Of a stretch of DNA of 64,000 nt, positions 48,140-59,386 are shown piece by piece. Position numbers and translations under genes: made by a program. The notes below the pieces were generated by a model. It searched no databases. It saw only the letters and a list, made by a program, of their open reading frames with translations, and was not told the DNA's origin. Source of the stretch: Roseomonas haemaphysalidis (GTDB taxonomy: Bacteria; Pseudomonadota; Alphaproteobacteria; Acetobacterales; Acetobacteraceae); contig NZ_CP061177.1 of NCBI RefSeq assembly GCF_017355405.1, forward strand, positions 3,036,501 to 3,100,500, read 5' to 3'. The number at the start of each line of letters is the position of its first letter. The first letter of the stretch is position 1.

Positions 48140-48541
48140 CTAAAGGCCCGGCCGCGCGCCGGCGGGACCATAGTAGCTGTGGACCCGCTCGCCCCATTCG
48201 GTGTCCGCGAGGTCCACATGCTCCTCCGGCGCGAAGGAGGGCGCGGCTTCCAGATCGGCCAGGGCCAGCCCGACCACGTAGCCTTCCAGCTCGGTGTCGT
48301 AGCGCAGCTGGTGCCAGGGCAACGGGTAATGCCGCGCGCCGAAGCCGAGGATGCCGCCATAGGCCAGCACGGCGTAGGTCACCACGCCGCGCTGCTTGTC
48401 GATCATCAGCGTCTCGATCTCGCCCAGCCGCTCCGCGCCCGCGCCGTAGACCGCGCTGCCGCGCACCTTGTCGGCGGAGATCAACGACAGCGTCTCGTCC
48501 CGGGCCACGGCTTCCGGCGTGGTGAAGGCGGGTTCCGTCAT
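48140..48541 (-). CDS. PRC-barrel domain protein
   Basis: 133 residues. TLSLISADKVRGSAVYGAGA, ERLGEIETLMIDKQRGVVTY and GFGARHYPLPWHQLRYDTEL show one PRC-barrel, a small beta-barrel found in RimM, photosynthetic reaction centres and many stress proteins. The tail is acidic and ends before YYGPAG. ATG 48541 has GGAGG 5 nt upstream; an in-frame ATG at 48553 is also possible. Divergent from the small membrane protein gene at 48751. Confidence 0.88.
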   Translation of the reverse strand: MTEPAFTTPEAVARDETLSLISADKVRGSAVYGAGAERLGEIETLMIDKQRGVVTYAVLAYGGILGFGARHYPLPWHQLRYDTELEGYVVGLALADLEAAPSFAPEEHVDLADTEWGERVHSYYGPAGARPGL

Positions 48542-48750
48542 GACGTCCTCCATGTTGGGGGCTGCATGCCCTGATGAGTGAACCGGCGGCGGCGCCGGCG
48601 GTTGCCGCGCCGCCCCGGCGGTGGTCGTGATGAAACCTTCACCGCGGCCGCCGCCTTGTTGCCGCACGGACTGCCCTGGCGGGCGAAGCGCGGCCCCTGC
48701 CCGGTGGCATCCCCGCGCCCCCGCCCTTTGCCATTTCCGGAGTTGCCACG

Positions 48751-49020
48751 ATGTCTGACACCCGTTCCCCCACCCCGCGCGACGACAGCCTGCGTGAAAC
48801 GCCGCACGGCGCGCCGCAGGAAAGCCTTGGCGCCAACCCCACCACGCGTGAAGGCGCGGCCCAGCCGCGCGACACGCATCGCGAGCCGCCCATGCCGGAG
48901 CGGCCGCTGAGCACGGAAGCCGCGCGCGGTGCCGCCACCACGGGCCACATGCGCTACGTGCTGCCCATCTCCATCGCGCTGGCCATCGTCGCATTGATCC
49001 TGGCGCTGACGCTGAGTTGA
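48751..49020 (+). CDS. Small single-pass membrane protein
   Basis: 89 residues. A disordered, Arg/Pro/Thr/Glu-rich N-terminal half (about 1-66) precedes one transmembrane helix at the C-terminus (RYVLPISIALAIVALILALT), so the bulk would lie on one side of the membrane. The start has GGAG upstream. I do not recognise a family; similar tail-anchored stress-associated proteins are common in this group. Followed at 31 nt by the EcfG-like promoter of the KGG gene. Confidence 0.7.
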   Translation: MSDTRSPTPRDDSLRETPHGAPQESLGANPTTREGAAQPRDTHREPPMPERPLSTEAARGAATTGHMRYVLPISIALAIVALILALTLS

Positions 49021-49050
49021 AGACATCCGCCAATCCGCTGAAATAAGCCG

Positions 49051-49075
49051 GGAACTTGGCCAAATCTCAGCGGTT
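49051..49075 (+). promoter_or_regulatory. EcfG-type promoter candidate before the KGG gene
   Basis: GGAAC at 49051-49055, 16 nt, GGTT at 49072-49075, 52 nt before the KGG start codon. The same GGTT variant as in the sigma-gene promoter, at the expected spacing, so the two support each other. Confidence 0.55.
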
Positions 49076-49127
49076 GTTGGTGGCAGAGGGCGCTGACGGC
49101 CCCATCGATTAAGGAAAGGATCACAGC

Positions 49128-49436
49128 ATGGCTTCGACCCGAAGTGGTGGCGGAAAGCAGGGCTTTGCCTCGATGGACCGGGCCAAGCAGCGCGACATCG
49201 CTTCCAAGGGCGGGCAAAGCGTGCCGGCCGAGAAGCGGTCCTTCGCGCAGGACCCGGCGCTGGCCGCCGAGGCGGGCCGCAAGGGTGGCCAAAGTGTGCA
49301 GGCGGAATCGCGCTCCTTTTCACGCAACCGCGAGCTGGCGGCGCAAGCCGGCCGCAAGGGTGGCCAGGCCACCCAGGGCAACCGCGAGCAGACCGCCGCG
49401 TCGCGCCGCAGCGTGACGGACAAGCCGGCCGAATAG
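49128..49436 (+). CDS. KGG-repeat general stress protein (GsiB/YciG-like)
   Basis: 102 residues with three KGG units: MDRAKQRDIASKGGQSVPAE, DPALAAEAGRKGGQSVQAES and NRELAAQAGRKGGQATQGNR. This is the stress-induced acidophilic-repeat motif of GsiB, YciG and plant LEA-like proteins, hydrophilic and probably disordered until needed. The N-terminus STRSGGGKQGFASMD is standard. It has its own EcfG-type promoter candidate, so it is a likely general-stress target. Confidence 0.92.
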   Translation: MASTRSGGGKQGFASMDRAKQRDIASKGGQSVPAEKRSFAQDPALAAEAGRKGGQSVQAESRSFSRNRELAAQAGRKGGQATQGNREQTAASRRSVTDKPAE

Positions 49437-49746
49437 CAACCGGCGGCCGGTGGCCGTCGTTGAGACAAGCGGCCGGTGGCCGCGAGGGATGGCCGTCACT
49501 TGGGGCGGGTCCCGGACAAGGATGGGACAAGATGCTGGTGGCGCGCTCACCGAATTTCATCGATGCCGCCGGGAGCGAGCCGCAGAAGCCGGACAATGCG
49601 TCCTACGCGCTGCGCGCCGCCCTGGCTTGGCGGCTGATCGCGCGGCCGGCCCAGGAGGCTCCGCCGATGGCCGTGCCGCCGGCTCCCGTTTCGTTGCCGT
49701 CCATCGCCGCCTGAGCCGCCAGGCGAACACCAGACAGGAGGCACGC
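49437..49746. other. Intergenic stretch with one doubtful small ORF
   Basis: 310 bp. It starts with two near-identical CGGCCGGTGGCCG-type segments around 49442-49483 and holds a possible 60-codon frame at 49532-49714 (see separate entry). No terminator or promoter element matched well. Confidence 0.4.
49532..49714 (+). CDS. Possible 60-residue protein
   Basis: ATG 49532 opens a frame with MLVARSPNFIDAAGSEPQK, a hydrophobic-amphipathic centre (ALRAALAWRLIARPA) and an Ala/Pro-rich end. AAGGATGGG lies just upstream. The beginning and end look plausible for a small protein, but no family is recognised and the length is within chance for this GC content. Confidence 0.25.
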   Translation: MLVARSPNFIDAAGSEPQKPDNASYALRAALAWRLIARPAQEAPPMAVPPAPVSLPSIAA

Positions 49747-50004
49747 ATGATCGACACCCAGGACCAGACGGCGGTTCCCGCCACGGCGTCCGACCAGCCG
49801 TCGATGCCGCAGGAAGTGCCGTCGCAACCGCAGACCACCCCGAGCGAGGCTCCGGCCCAGGCCCCCGCCGAGCCCAGCCCGCCGCCGCCGGAAGCGCCGG
49901 CGCGTGAGGATCCCTCGCCCACACCGGTGACGCCGAACGCGAACAAGGAATTGCCGGAAGGGCGCTACGGCAAAAGCGAGATCATCGACAAGCCCAACAC
50001 CTAG
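49747..50004 (+). CDS. Small Pro/Ala/Glu-rich hydrophilic protein
   Basis: 85 residues, about a quarter proline: VPSQPQTTPSEAPAQAPAEP, then PPPPEAPAREDPSPTPV and a folded-looking end LPEGRYGKSEIIDKPNT. It is disordered by composition. AGGAGG sits before the start, which is strong. A function cannot be given; the setting is the stress island. It is closed by a strong terminator. Confidence 0.65.
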   Translation: MIDTQDQTAVPATASDQPSMPQEVPSQPQTTPSEAPAQAPAEPSPPPPEAPAREDPSPTPVTPNANKELPEGRYGKSEIIDKPNT

Positions 50005-50019
50005 GGCTGGACCGGACCA

Positions 50020-50049
50020 GGGGCACGCGATCGTCGCGTGCCCCTTTTT
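50020..50049 (+). terminator. Rho-independent terminator
   Basis: GGGGCACGCGA, TCG, TCGCGTGCCCC then TTTTT at 50045-50049. Eleven-base-pair stem and T-run, 15 nt after the stop of the small Pro-rich gene. Confidence 0.92.
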
Positions 50050-50170
50050 GCTGCGCCCGCGCTGGAACCGCCAAGCCAGAGTCAACTCTTGCCTGCCTGC
50101 GTCGTTGTTTCCCCAGGTGGCCGGCGATCCGGTGGCCCATGATCCATGACCTCCAGGGGAGGATGCTTTA

Positions 50171-50812
50171 ATGCCCGATTCCAAGACCGCCTCGGCCGTG
50201 ACCGGCCTTGAGGCCCTGGCCAGCCAGGCCGTGTCCGGCCACGGCCACCAGGCGGCGCTGTCCACGCTCAGCGCCCATCTGCACGACAGCCACCGTGGCT
50301 ACGAGGCCGGCAAGCGCCAAACCAGCGACCGCTTTCTGCGCATCGAGTTCACCGAGCTGGCCAGCAAGCGCGCCAGCATGGCGCAGGAGCTGGACGAGCG
50401 GCTGCGGGCGAGCGGCGTGCGCCCGGAACATGATGGCAGCACTCTCGGCAACGTGCATCGCGCGGTGCTGGACCTGCAGGGCAAGCTGTTCGGGCGTGGC
50501 CGCAGCAGCGTGCTGCGCGAGATCGTGCGCGGCGAAGGCGTGTTGGAAAACGCCTATGCGGAAGCCCTGTCGGAGGAGCTGCCGCCCGAAACCCGCGCCG
50601 TGCTGAAGAAGCAGTACCGCCAGGTACGCGCCACCGGTGACCGTTACGAGGCGATGCTGGAAGAGGACGAGGTCGCCTACAACGCGCCCAACACCCTGCT
50701 CGGCCGCATCGACCGGCTGACCAAGCCGCTGACCAGCAACCCGATCCTGTCAGCCATCGTGGTGACGGCGGTTTCCGCCCTGACGGCGCGCCTGCTGCGG
50801 CCCCGCCGCTGA
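50171..50812 (+). CDS. DUF2383/PA2169 family four-helix-bundle protein
   Basis: 213 residues. TLSAHLHDSHRGYEAGKRQT, FTELASKRASMAQELDERLR, STLGNVHRAVLDLQGKLFG and GEGVLENAYAEALSEELPPE form the ferritin-like four-helix bundle of DUF2383. A C-terminal hydrophobic stretch (SNPILSAIVVTAVSALTARL) with a basic end probably anchors the bundle to the membrane. These proteins are associated with stress or stationary phase. Start ATG 50171 is preceded by GGGGAGG. No metal ligands can be assigned with confidence. Confidence 0.85.
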   Translation: MPDSKTASAVTGLEALASQAVSGHGHQAALSTLSAHLHDSHRGYEAGKRQTSDRFLRIEFTELASKRASMAQELDERLRASGVRPEHDGSTLGNVHRAVLDLQGKLFGRGRSSVLREIVRGEGVLENAYAEALSEELPPETRAVLKKQYRQVRATGDRYEAMLEEDEVAYNAPNTLLGRIDRLTKPLTSNPILSAIVVTAVSALTARLLRPRR

Positions 50813-50861
50813 GCAGCCGCCGGCACGGGCGGCAAGCGGACCAGGACAGACAACGAGGACC

Positions 50862-50921
50862 ATGCGTGACCTTCAAAAGCAGAAGCCCTTTCCGTTTCCT
50901 GACCTGGCGGTCCTGAGATGA
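50862..50921 (+). CDS. 19-codon leader ORF ending on the glgE start
   Basis: ATG 50862, GAGG just upstream, encoding MRDLQKQKPFPFPDLAVLR. Its TGA (50919-50921) overlaps the glgE ATG (50918-50920), so ribosomes finishing here could restart on glgE. glgE itself has no clear ribosome site, which supports coupling. No repeats of a regulatory amino acid are present. Confidence 0.5.
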   Translation: MRDLQKQKPFPFPDLAVLR

Positions 50922-53905
50922 CCGCGCTGCCGCCCGCCTGCGGGCTGTTCCATACCAGTGGCTCCACCGAGGCGGCGGTCCGCCACGCCGCGGCCCGCGC
51001 CCGGGCCTTGGGCTTTCGCGCGCTGTGCGTCACGGACCCCGCCCTGGCCGGCGCGGCCGAGGGGCTGGAGGTCTGGCTCGACCTGCGCATGGACCAGGAC
51101 AGCCCGGCCGACGCCGGCAGTCCGCTGGACCCCCGCTTCTCCGGGCTGCACCGGCCGGCGGCCGGCCGCGATGCCCAACACTGGCTGGAGCACTGGGAAG
51201 CCCGGTTGATCGGGTTGCGCGGCATCGCCGGCGTGCTGTGCCGCCTGCCGGAATGGCTGACCGACAGCAGCCTGCGCAGCCTCGCCGCCGCCGTGCGCGG
51301 CGCACAGCCGGAGCTGCAGCTCGCCGCCATGGTGCCCCGCCCCCGCGCCGGGCTGGAGGGCTTCAGCTTCGTGGCCCCCGCGATGCCCTGGGTGGATGCC
51401 CTGGCGGACGCCGGGCGCTGGCTGTCCGGCCCGCCTTTGCTGGCTCTGGCCGAGGTTCCCGGCGGCCGCCGTCTGGCCGGCCGCTTCGGCAACCGACCCA
51501 CCGCCGCGCATGCGCTGAGCCGCGCCATCCGCCTCGCCGCCTTTTCCGGTGCCGCCTGGCTGCTGCCGGAAGGGCTGGAGCATGGCGCGCTGCACCGCGG
51601 CGGCCTTGCCACCGATGGCGCCGCGCCGCGCCTGGCGCTGGAGCCGGTGGTGATGGCCGCCAACGAGGCCGCGCAGCCTGGCGGCGCCCGCCTGCTGTCC
51701 GCCCCGCACGCGCCGGTCGTGCTGCTGCGCGACACCGGCGCCGGCCGCGCGCTGGTGCTGGCCAACCCGTCCCTGTCCCGCCCGCAGCTCGTGCCCGCCG
51801 GGCAGGTGCTGGGGCTGTTGCCCGCGCCCGGCACGTTGCCGGCCGGAACCCTCGATGCCGAGGGGCGGCTGCGCCTCTCTCCCGCGGAGGTGCGTATCCT
51901 GCCCATCCATGATTCGGCGCCCGTGCGCCAGCCGCTGCGCGACGGCGCCGCCGAGCGCGCCACCGAGATGCCACGCATCGCCATCGAGGCCGTGTCCCCC
52001 GCCGTGGATGACGGCCGCTTCGCCGTGAAGCGTGCCGTGGGCCAGGAGGTGACGGTCACCGCCGATGTCTTCACGGATGGCCACACGCGCATCGCCGTCC
52101 GCCTGCTGTGGCGCGCGGCGGATGAGGCCGATTGGCACGAGCTGCCCATGAAGGCGCTGCCCAACGACGTCTACACCGCGACCTTCGTGCCCGAGCGCAT
52201 CGGCCGCCACTTCTACACCGTGGAAGCCTGGGTGGACGTCTTCGCGTCCTTCGACAACGAGATCACCAAGAAGCACGCCGCCGGCATCGACATCTCGCTG
52301 GAGCGGCGCGAAGGCCGTGCCCTGCTGCAGGCCGCCGCCGGCCGCATGGGCGAGCATGCCGGCCACCTGGCGCAGGTGCTGGACGCCGAGCAGGACGCGC
52401 CGCCGGAACAGGCCGTCGCCCTGTTCACCAGCGCCGAAACGCGCGCGGCGATGCTGGCCGCCGACCCCCGCCCCTTCCGTGAGCGGCGCGAGCCGCTGCC
52501 GCTGGATGTCGAGCGCCGCGAAGCCGGCTTTGCATCGTGGTACGAGATCTTCCCGCGCTCGCAGACCGATGACCCCGCGCGCCACGGCACCTTCCGCGAC
52601 GTGATCGGCCAGCTGCCGCGCGTGCGGGACATGGGCTTCGACGTGCTGTACTTCACGCCTATCCATCCGATCGGCAAGAAGAACCGCAAGGGCCGCAACA
52701 ACACCCTGACGCCGGGGCCGGACGACGTGGGCAGCCCCTATGCCATCGGTTCCGAGGCCGGCGGCCACGATGCGCTGCACCCCGAGCTCGGCACCATCGA
52801 GGACTTCCGCGCCCTGGTGGCGGCGGCGAAGGAGCACAGGCTGGAGCTGGCGCTCGACTTCGCCATCCAGTGCTCGCCCGACCACCCCTGGCTGAAGGAG
52901 CATCCGGGCTGGTTCGACTACCGCCCGGACGGCTCCATCCGCTACGCCGAGAACCCGCCCAAGAAGTACGAGGACATCGTCAACGTCGACTTCTATAAGC
53001 CGGACGCCATGCCGGCGCTGTGGCTGGCGCTGCGCGATGCCGTGCTGTTCTGGGTCAAGGAAGGCGTCACGCTGTTCCGCGTGGACAACCCCCACACCAA
53101 GCCCCTGCCCTTCTGGGAATGGATGATCGCGGAAGTCCGCGCCCGCGCGCCGGAAGCGGTGTTCCTGTCGGAAGCCTTCACGCGGCCCAAGGTGATGTAC
53201 CGCCTGGCCAAGGTCGGCTACAGCCAGTCCTACACCTACTTCACCTGGCGCAACGAGGCGTGGGAGCTGCGGCAATACCTGGAGGAGCTGAACCAGGCGC
53301 CGGTCAGCGACTTCTTCCGCCCGCATTTCTTTGTCAACACGCCCGACATCAACCCGGAATTCCTGCAAACCAGCGGGCGCCCGGGCCACCTGATCCGCGC
53401 CGCGCTGGCGGCCACGCTGTCCGGGCTGTGGGGCGTCTACAACGGCTTCGAGCTGTGCGAGGCGACGCCGGTCAAGCCCGGCAAGGAAGAGTACCTCGAC
53501 AGCGAGAAGTACGAGATCAAGGTCTGGGACTACGACCGCCCCGGCAACATCGTGCCCGAGATCACCGCGCTGAACGGCATCCGCCGCGAGAACCCGGCGC
53601 TGCAGACCCATCTCGGCGTCACCTTCCTGCCGTCAGGCAACGACAAGGTGCTGGCCTACCTGAAGCGGACGCCGGATGGCTCCAATGCCGTGCTGGTGCT
53701 GGTGTCCATGGACCCTCACGCGCCGGTGGACTGCTGGTACGAGGTGCCGCACTGGCTGCTCGGCGCGCCCGCCGGTGGCCCCATCCTGGCCGAGAACCTG
53801 CTGTCAGGCGGCGAGGAAAGCTGGACCGGCACGCACCGCCACCACCGCTTCGACCCCCATTCCATGCTGCCCTACGCCATCTGGCGTCTGCGCGCCGCCG
53901 TTTAA
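50918..53905 (+). CDS. glgE: Alpha-1,4-glucan:maltose-1-phosphate maltosyltransferase, N-terminally extended
   Basis: 995 residues. The C-terminal 645 form a normal GlgE: N/DUF3416-like domain from about 351 (VTVTADVFTDGHTRIAVRLL, YTVEAWVDVF), then the GH13 barrel with GFASWYEIFPRSQTDDPARH, nucleophile D723 (FRVDNPH), acid/base E752 (LSEAF) and D810 (NTPDINP). It transfers maltose from maltose-1-phosphate to glucan. Residues 1-350 are extra: an alpha/beta-looking stretch (WLDLRMDQDSP, LHRPAAGRDAQHWLEHWEAR) that may be a degenerate GH13 or amylosucrase-like unit. Preceded by the leader ORF; next gene after 9 nt. Confidence 0.92.
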   Translation: MTALPPACGLFHTSGSTEAAVRHAAARARALGFRALCVTDPALAGAAEGLEVWLDLRMDQDSPADAGSPLDPRFSGLHRPAAGRDAQHWLEHWEARLIGLRGIAGVLCRLPEWLTDSSLRSLAAAVRGAQPELQLAAMVPRPRAGLEGFSFVAPAMPWVDALADAGRWLSGPPLLALAEVPGGRRLAGRFGNRPTAAHALSRAIRLAAFSGAAWLLPEGLEHGALHRGGLATDGAAPRLALEPVVMAANEAAQPGGARLLSAPHAPVVLLRDTGAGRALVLANPSLSRPQLVPAGQVLGLLPAPGTLPAGTLDAEGRLRLSPAEVRILPIHDSAPVRQPLRDGAAERATEMPRIAIEAVSPAVDDGRFAVKRAVGQEVTVTADVFTDGHTRIAVRLLWRAADEADWHELPMKALPNDVYTATFVPERIGRHFYTVEAWVDVFASFDNEITKKHAAGIDISLERREGRALLQAAAGRMGEHAGHLAQVLDAEQDAPPEQAVALFTSAETRAAMLAADPRPFRERREPLPLDVERREAGFASWYEIFPRSQTDDPARHGTFRDVIGQLPRVRDMGFDVLYFTPIHPIGKKNRKGRNNTLTPGPDDVGSPYAIGSEAGGHDALHPELGTIEDFRALVAAAKEHRLELALDFAIQCSPDHPWLKEHPGWFDYRPDGSIRYAENPPKKYEDIVNVDFYKPDAMPALWLALRDAVLFWVKEGVTLFRVDNPHTKPLPFWEWMIAEVRARAPEAVFLSEAFTRPKVMYRLAKVGYSQSYTYFTWRNEAWELRQYLEELNQAPVSDFFRPHFFVNTPDINPEFLQTSGRPGHLIRAALAATLSGLWGVYNGFELCEATPVKPGKEEYLDSEKYEIKVWDYDRPGNIVPEITALNGIRRENPALQTHLGVTFLPSGNDKVLAYLKRTPDGSNAVLVLVSMDPHAPVDCWYEVPHWLLGAPAGGPILAENLLSGGEESWTGTHRHHRFDPHSMLPYAIWRLRAAV

Positions 53906-53914
53906 GGCTTGACC

Positions 53915-57208
<3,294 letters not shown>

Positions 57209-57213
57209 TCGCC

Positions 57214-59364
57214 ATGGCCGACATCACCATCGACCTGGGCGGCGCCGCCGCCCTGGCGGAAGCCCGCCACGGCGACCCCTTCAGCATCCTCGGCCCGCAT
57301 GACGGGCAGGTGCGTGCCCTGTTGCCCGGTGCCACGGGGGTGGAGGCGATCTCCAACGGCACCGCCCACCGCCTGACGCAGGTGCACGATGCCGGCCTCT
57401 TCGCCGGCCCCGTACCGCCCGGCCCCTATACGCTGCGCATCGACTGGGCCGGCACGGTGGAGGAAACCGAGGACCCCTACAGCTTCGGCCTGCTGCTGGG
57501 CGAGTTCGACCTGCACCTGCTGCGGGAAGGCACGCACCAGGACATCGCCATGTGCCTCGGCGCGCAGCCGATGGAGGTGGATGGCATTCCCGGCGTGCGC
57601 TTCGCGGTCTGGGCGCCGAATGCCCGCCGCGTGTCCGTGGTCGGCGACTTCAACTCATGGGACGGCCGCCGCCACCCCATGCGCCACCGCGTGGAAGCCG
57701 GCATCTGGGAGTTGTTCATCCCCCGCCTGACGCCGGGCGCAGTCTACAAGTACGAGCTGCTGGGCCCGCAGTGGAACCTGCTGCCGCTGAAGGCCGACCC
57801 CTTCGCCTGGCAGGTCGAGGTGCCGCCCGCCACCGCCTCGGTGGTGGCCGACATCGCCGCCATCCCGAAGCCCAGGCCCTGGAACCGGCCTTCGCCGCAG
57901 GACGGCCAGCCCGTCTCGGTCTACGAGGTGCACGCCTCCTCCTGGGCGCGGGGCGACGGCGACGTGGCGCTGGGCTGGGAGGAGCTGGGCGACAAGCTGA
58001 TCCCCTATGCCGTCGAGATGGGCTTCACCCATCTCGAATTCCTGCCAATCATGGCGCATCCCTTCGGCGGTTCCTGGGGGTATCAGCCGCTCGGCCAGTT
58101 CGCGCCGCACGCGCCCTTCGGCCCGCCGGAGCACTTCGCCCGCATGGTGGAGCGCTGCCATGAGGCCGGGCTCGGCGTCATCCTGGACTGGGTGCCGGCG
58201 CACTTCCCGTCCGACCCGCACGGCCTCGCGATGTTCGACGGCACGCCGCTCTACGAGCATGCCGACCCGAAGGAAGGGTTCCACAAGGACTGGAACACCC
58301 TGATCTACAACCTCGGCCGGCGGGAGGTGCGCAACCTCCTGATCGGCTCCGCCGTGCATTGGCTGGAGCGCTACGGGGTGGACGGGCTGCGCGTGGATGC
58401 GGTGGCCTCGATGCTGTACCGCGACTACAGCCGCAACCCCGGCGAGTGGGTGCCCAACATGTATGGCGGGCGCGAGAACCTGGAAAGCATCAGCTTCCTG
58501 CAGGAACTTTCCCGCGTCATCGCCGAGCGCTGCCCGGACCGCCTGTTGATCGCCGAGGAAAGCACCGCCTTTCCCGGCGTCACGCGCAAGCCGGACGACA
58601 ACAACGGCCTGGGCTTCGACTTCAAGTGGAACATGGGGTGGATGCACGACACGCTCGAATACATGGAGCGTGACCCGATCCACCGCCGCCACCACCACGG
58701 CCAGATGACCTTCGGCCTGGTCTATGCCTTCAGCGAGAAGTTCATGCTGCCGCTGTCGCATGACGAGGTGGTGCACGGAAAGGGCTCGCTGATCGGCAAG
58801 ATGCCGGGCGACGAGTGGCAGAAATTCGCCAACCTGCGCGCCTACCTGTCCTTCATGTGGACGCATCCGGGCAAGAAGCTGCTGTTCATGGGCGGCGAGA
58901 TCGCCCAGCACCGCGAATGGAACCATGACCGCTCGCTGGACTGGCACCTGCTGGACGACCCCAAGCACGCCGGCGTCCAGCGGCTGGTGCGGGACCTGAA
59001 CCGGCTGTATCGCGGCCTGCCCGCGCTTTACCAGCGCGACACCTCGCCCGACGGCTTCGCGTGGTCCGTGATCGACGACGCTAGCAACAGCATCTTCGCC
59101 TATCTGCGCTTCGGCAATGAGGGCGAGAAGCCGGTGCTGGTGGTGTGCAACCTGACGCCCGTGCCACAGCAGGCCTATACCGTGGGCGTGCCGGTGGCCG
59201 GCGCCTGGCAGGAGGTCTTCAACTCCGATGCCGGCATCTACGGCGGCAGCAACATGGGCAATGGCGGCGTGGTGCAGGGGGCGGAGGAATCGTCGCACGG
59301 CCAGTTGGCCTCGCTGACGCTGACGGTGCCGCCGCTGGCCACCATCATCCTCACCCCCGCCTGA
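57214..59364 (+). CDS. glgB: 1,4-alpha-glucan branching enzyme
   Basis: 716 residues. A branching-enzyme N-domain and CBM48 (about 100-200, [20 protein letters not shown]) precede the GH13 barrel: [19 protein letters not shown], nucleophile D395 ([14 protein letters not shown]), E448 (LIAEESTAF) and Asp in [13 protein letters not shown]395 and E448 keep the same 53-residue spacing as in E. coli. It makes alpha-1,6 branches in the glucan that GlgE extends. The end [17 protein letters not shown] is typical. Confidence 0.97.
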   Translation: MADITIDLGGAAALAEARHGDPFSILGPHDGQVRALLPGATGVEAISNGTAHRLTQVHDAGLFAGPVPPGPYTLRIDWAGTVEETEDPYSFGLLLGEFDLHLLREGTHQDIAMCLGAQPMEVDGIPGVRFAVWAPNARRVSVVGDFNSWDGRRHPMRHRVEAGIWELFIPRLTPGAVYKYELLGPQWNLLPLKADPFAWQVEVPPATASVVADIAAIPKPRPWNRPSPQDGQPVSVYEVHASSWARGDGDVALGWEELGDKLIPYAVEMGFTHLEFLPIMAHPFGGSWGYQPLGQFAPHAPFGPPEHFARMVERCHEAGLGVILDWVPAHFPSDPHGLAMFDGTPLYEHADPKEGFHKDWNTLIYNLGRREVRNLLIGSAVHWLERYGVDGLRVDAVASMLYRDYSRNPGEWVPNMYGGRENLESISFLQELSRVIAERCPDRLLIAEESTAFPGVTRKPDDNNGLGFDFKWNMGWMHDTLEYMERDPIHRRHHHGQMTFGLVYAFSEKFMLPLSHDEVVHGKGSLIGKMPGDEWQKFANLRAYLSFMWTHPGKKLLFMGGEIAQHREWNHDRSLDWHLLDDPKHAGVQRLVRDLNRLYRGLPALYQRDTSPDGFAWSVIDDASNSIFAYLRFGNEGEKPVLVVCNLTPVPQQAYTVGVPVAGAWQEVFNSDAGIYGGSNMGNGGVVQGAEESSHGQLASLTLTVPPLATIILTPA

Positions 59365-59386
59365 GCCACTTCGCGGAAACCACCAC

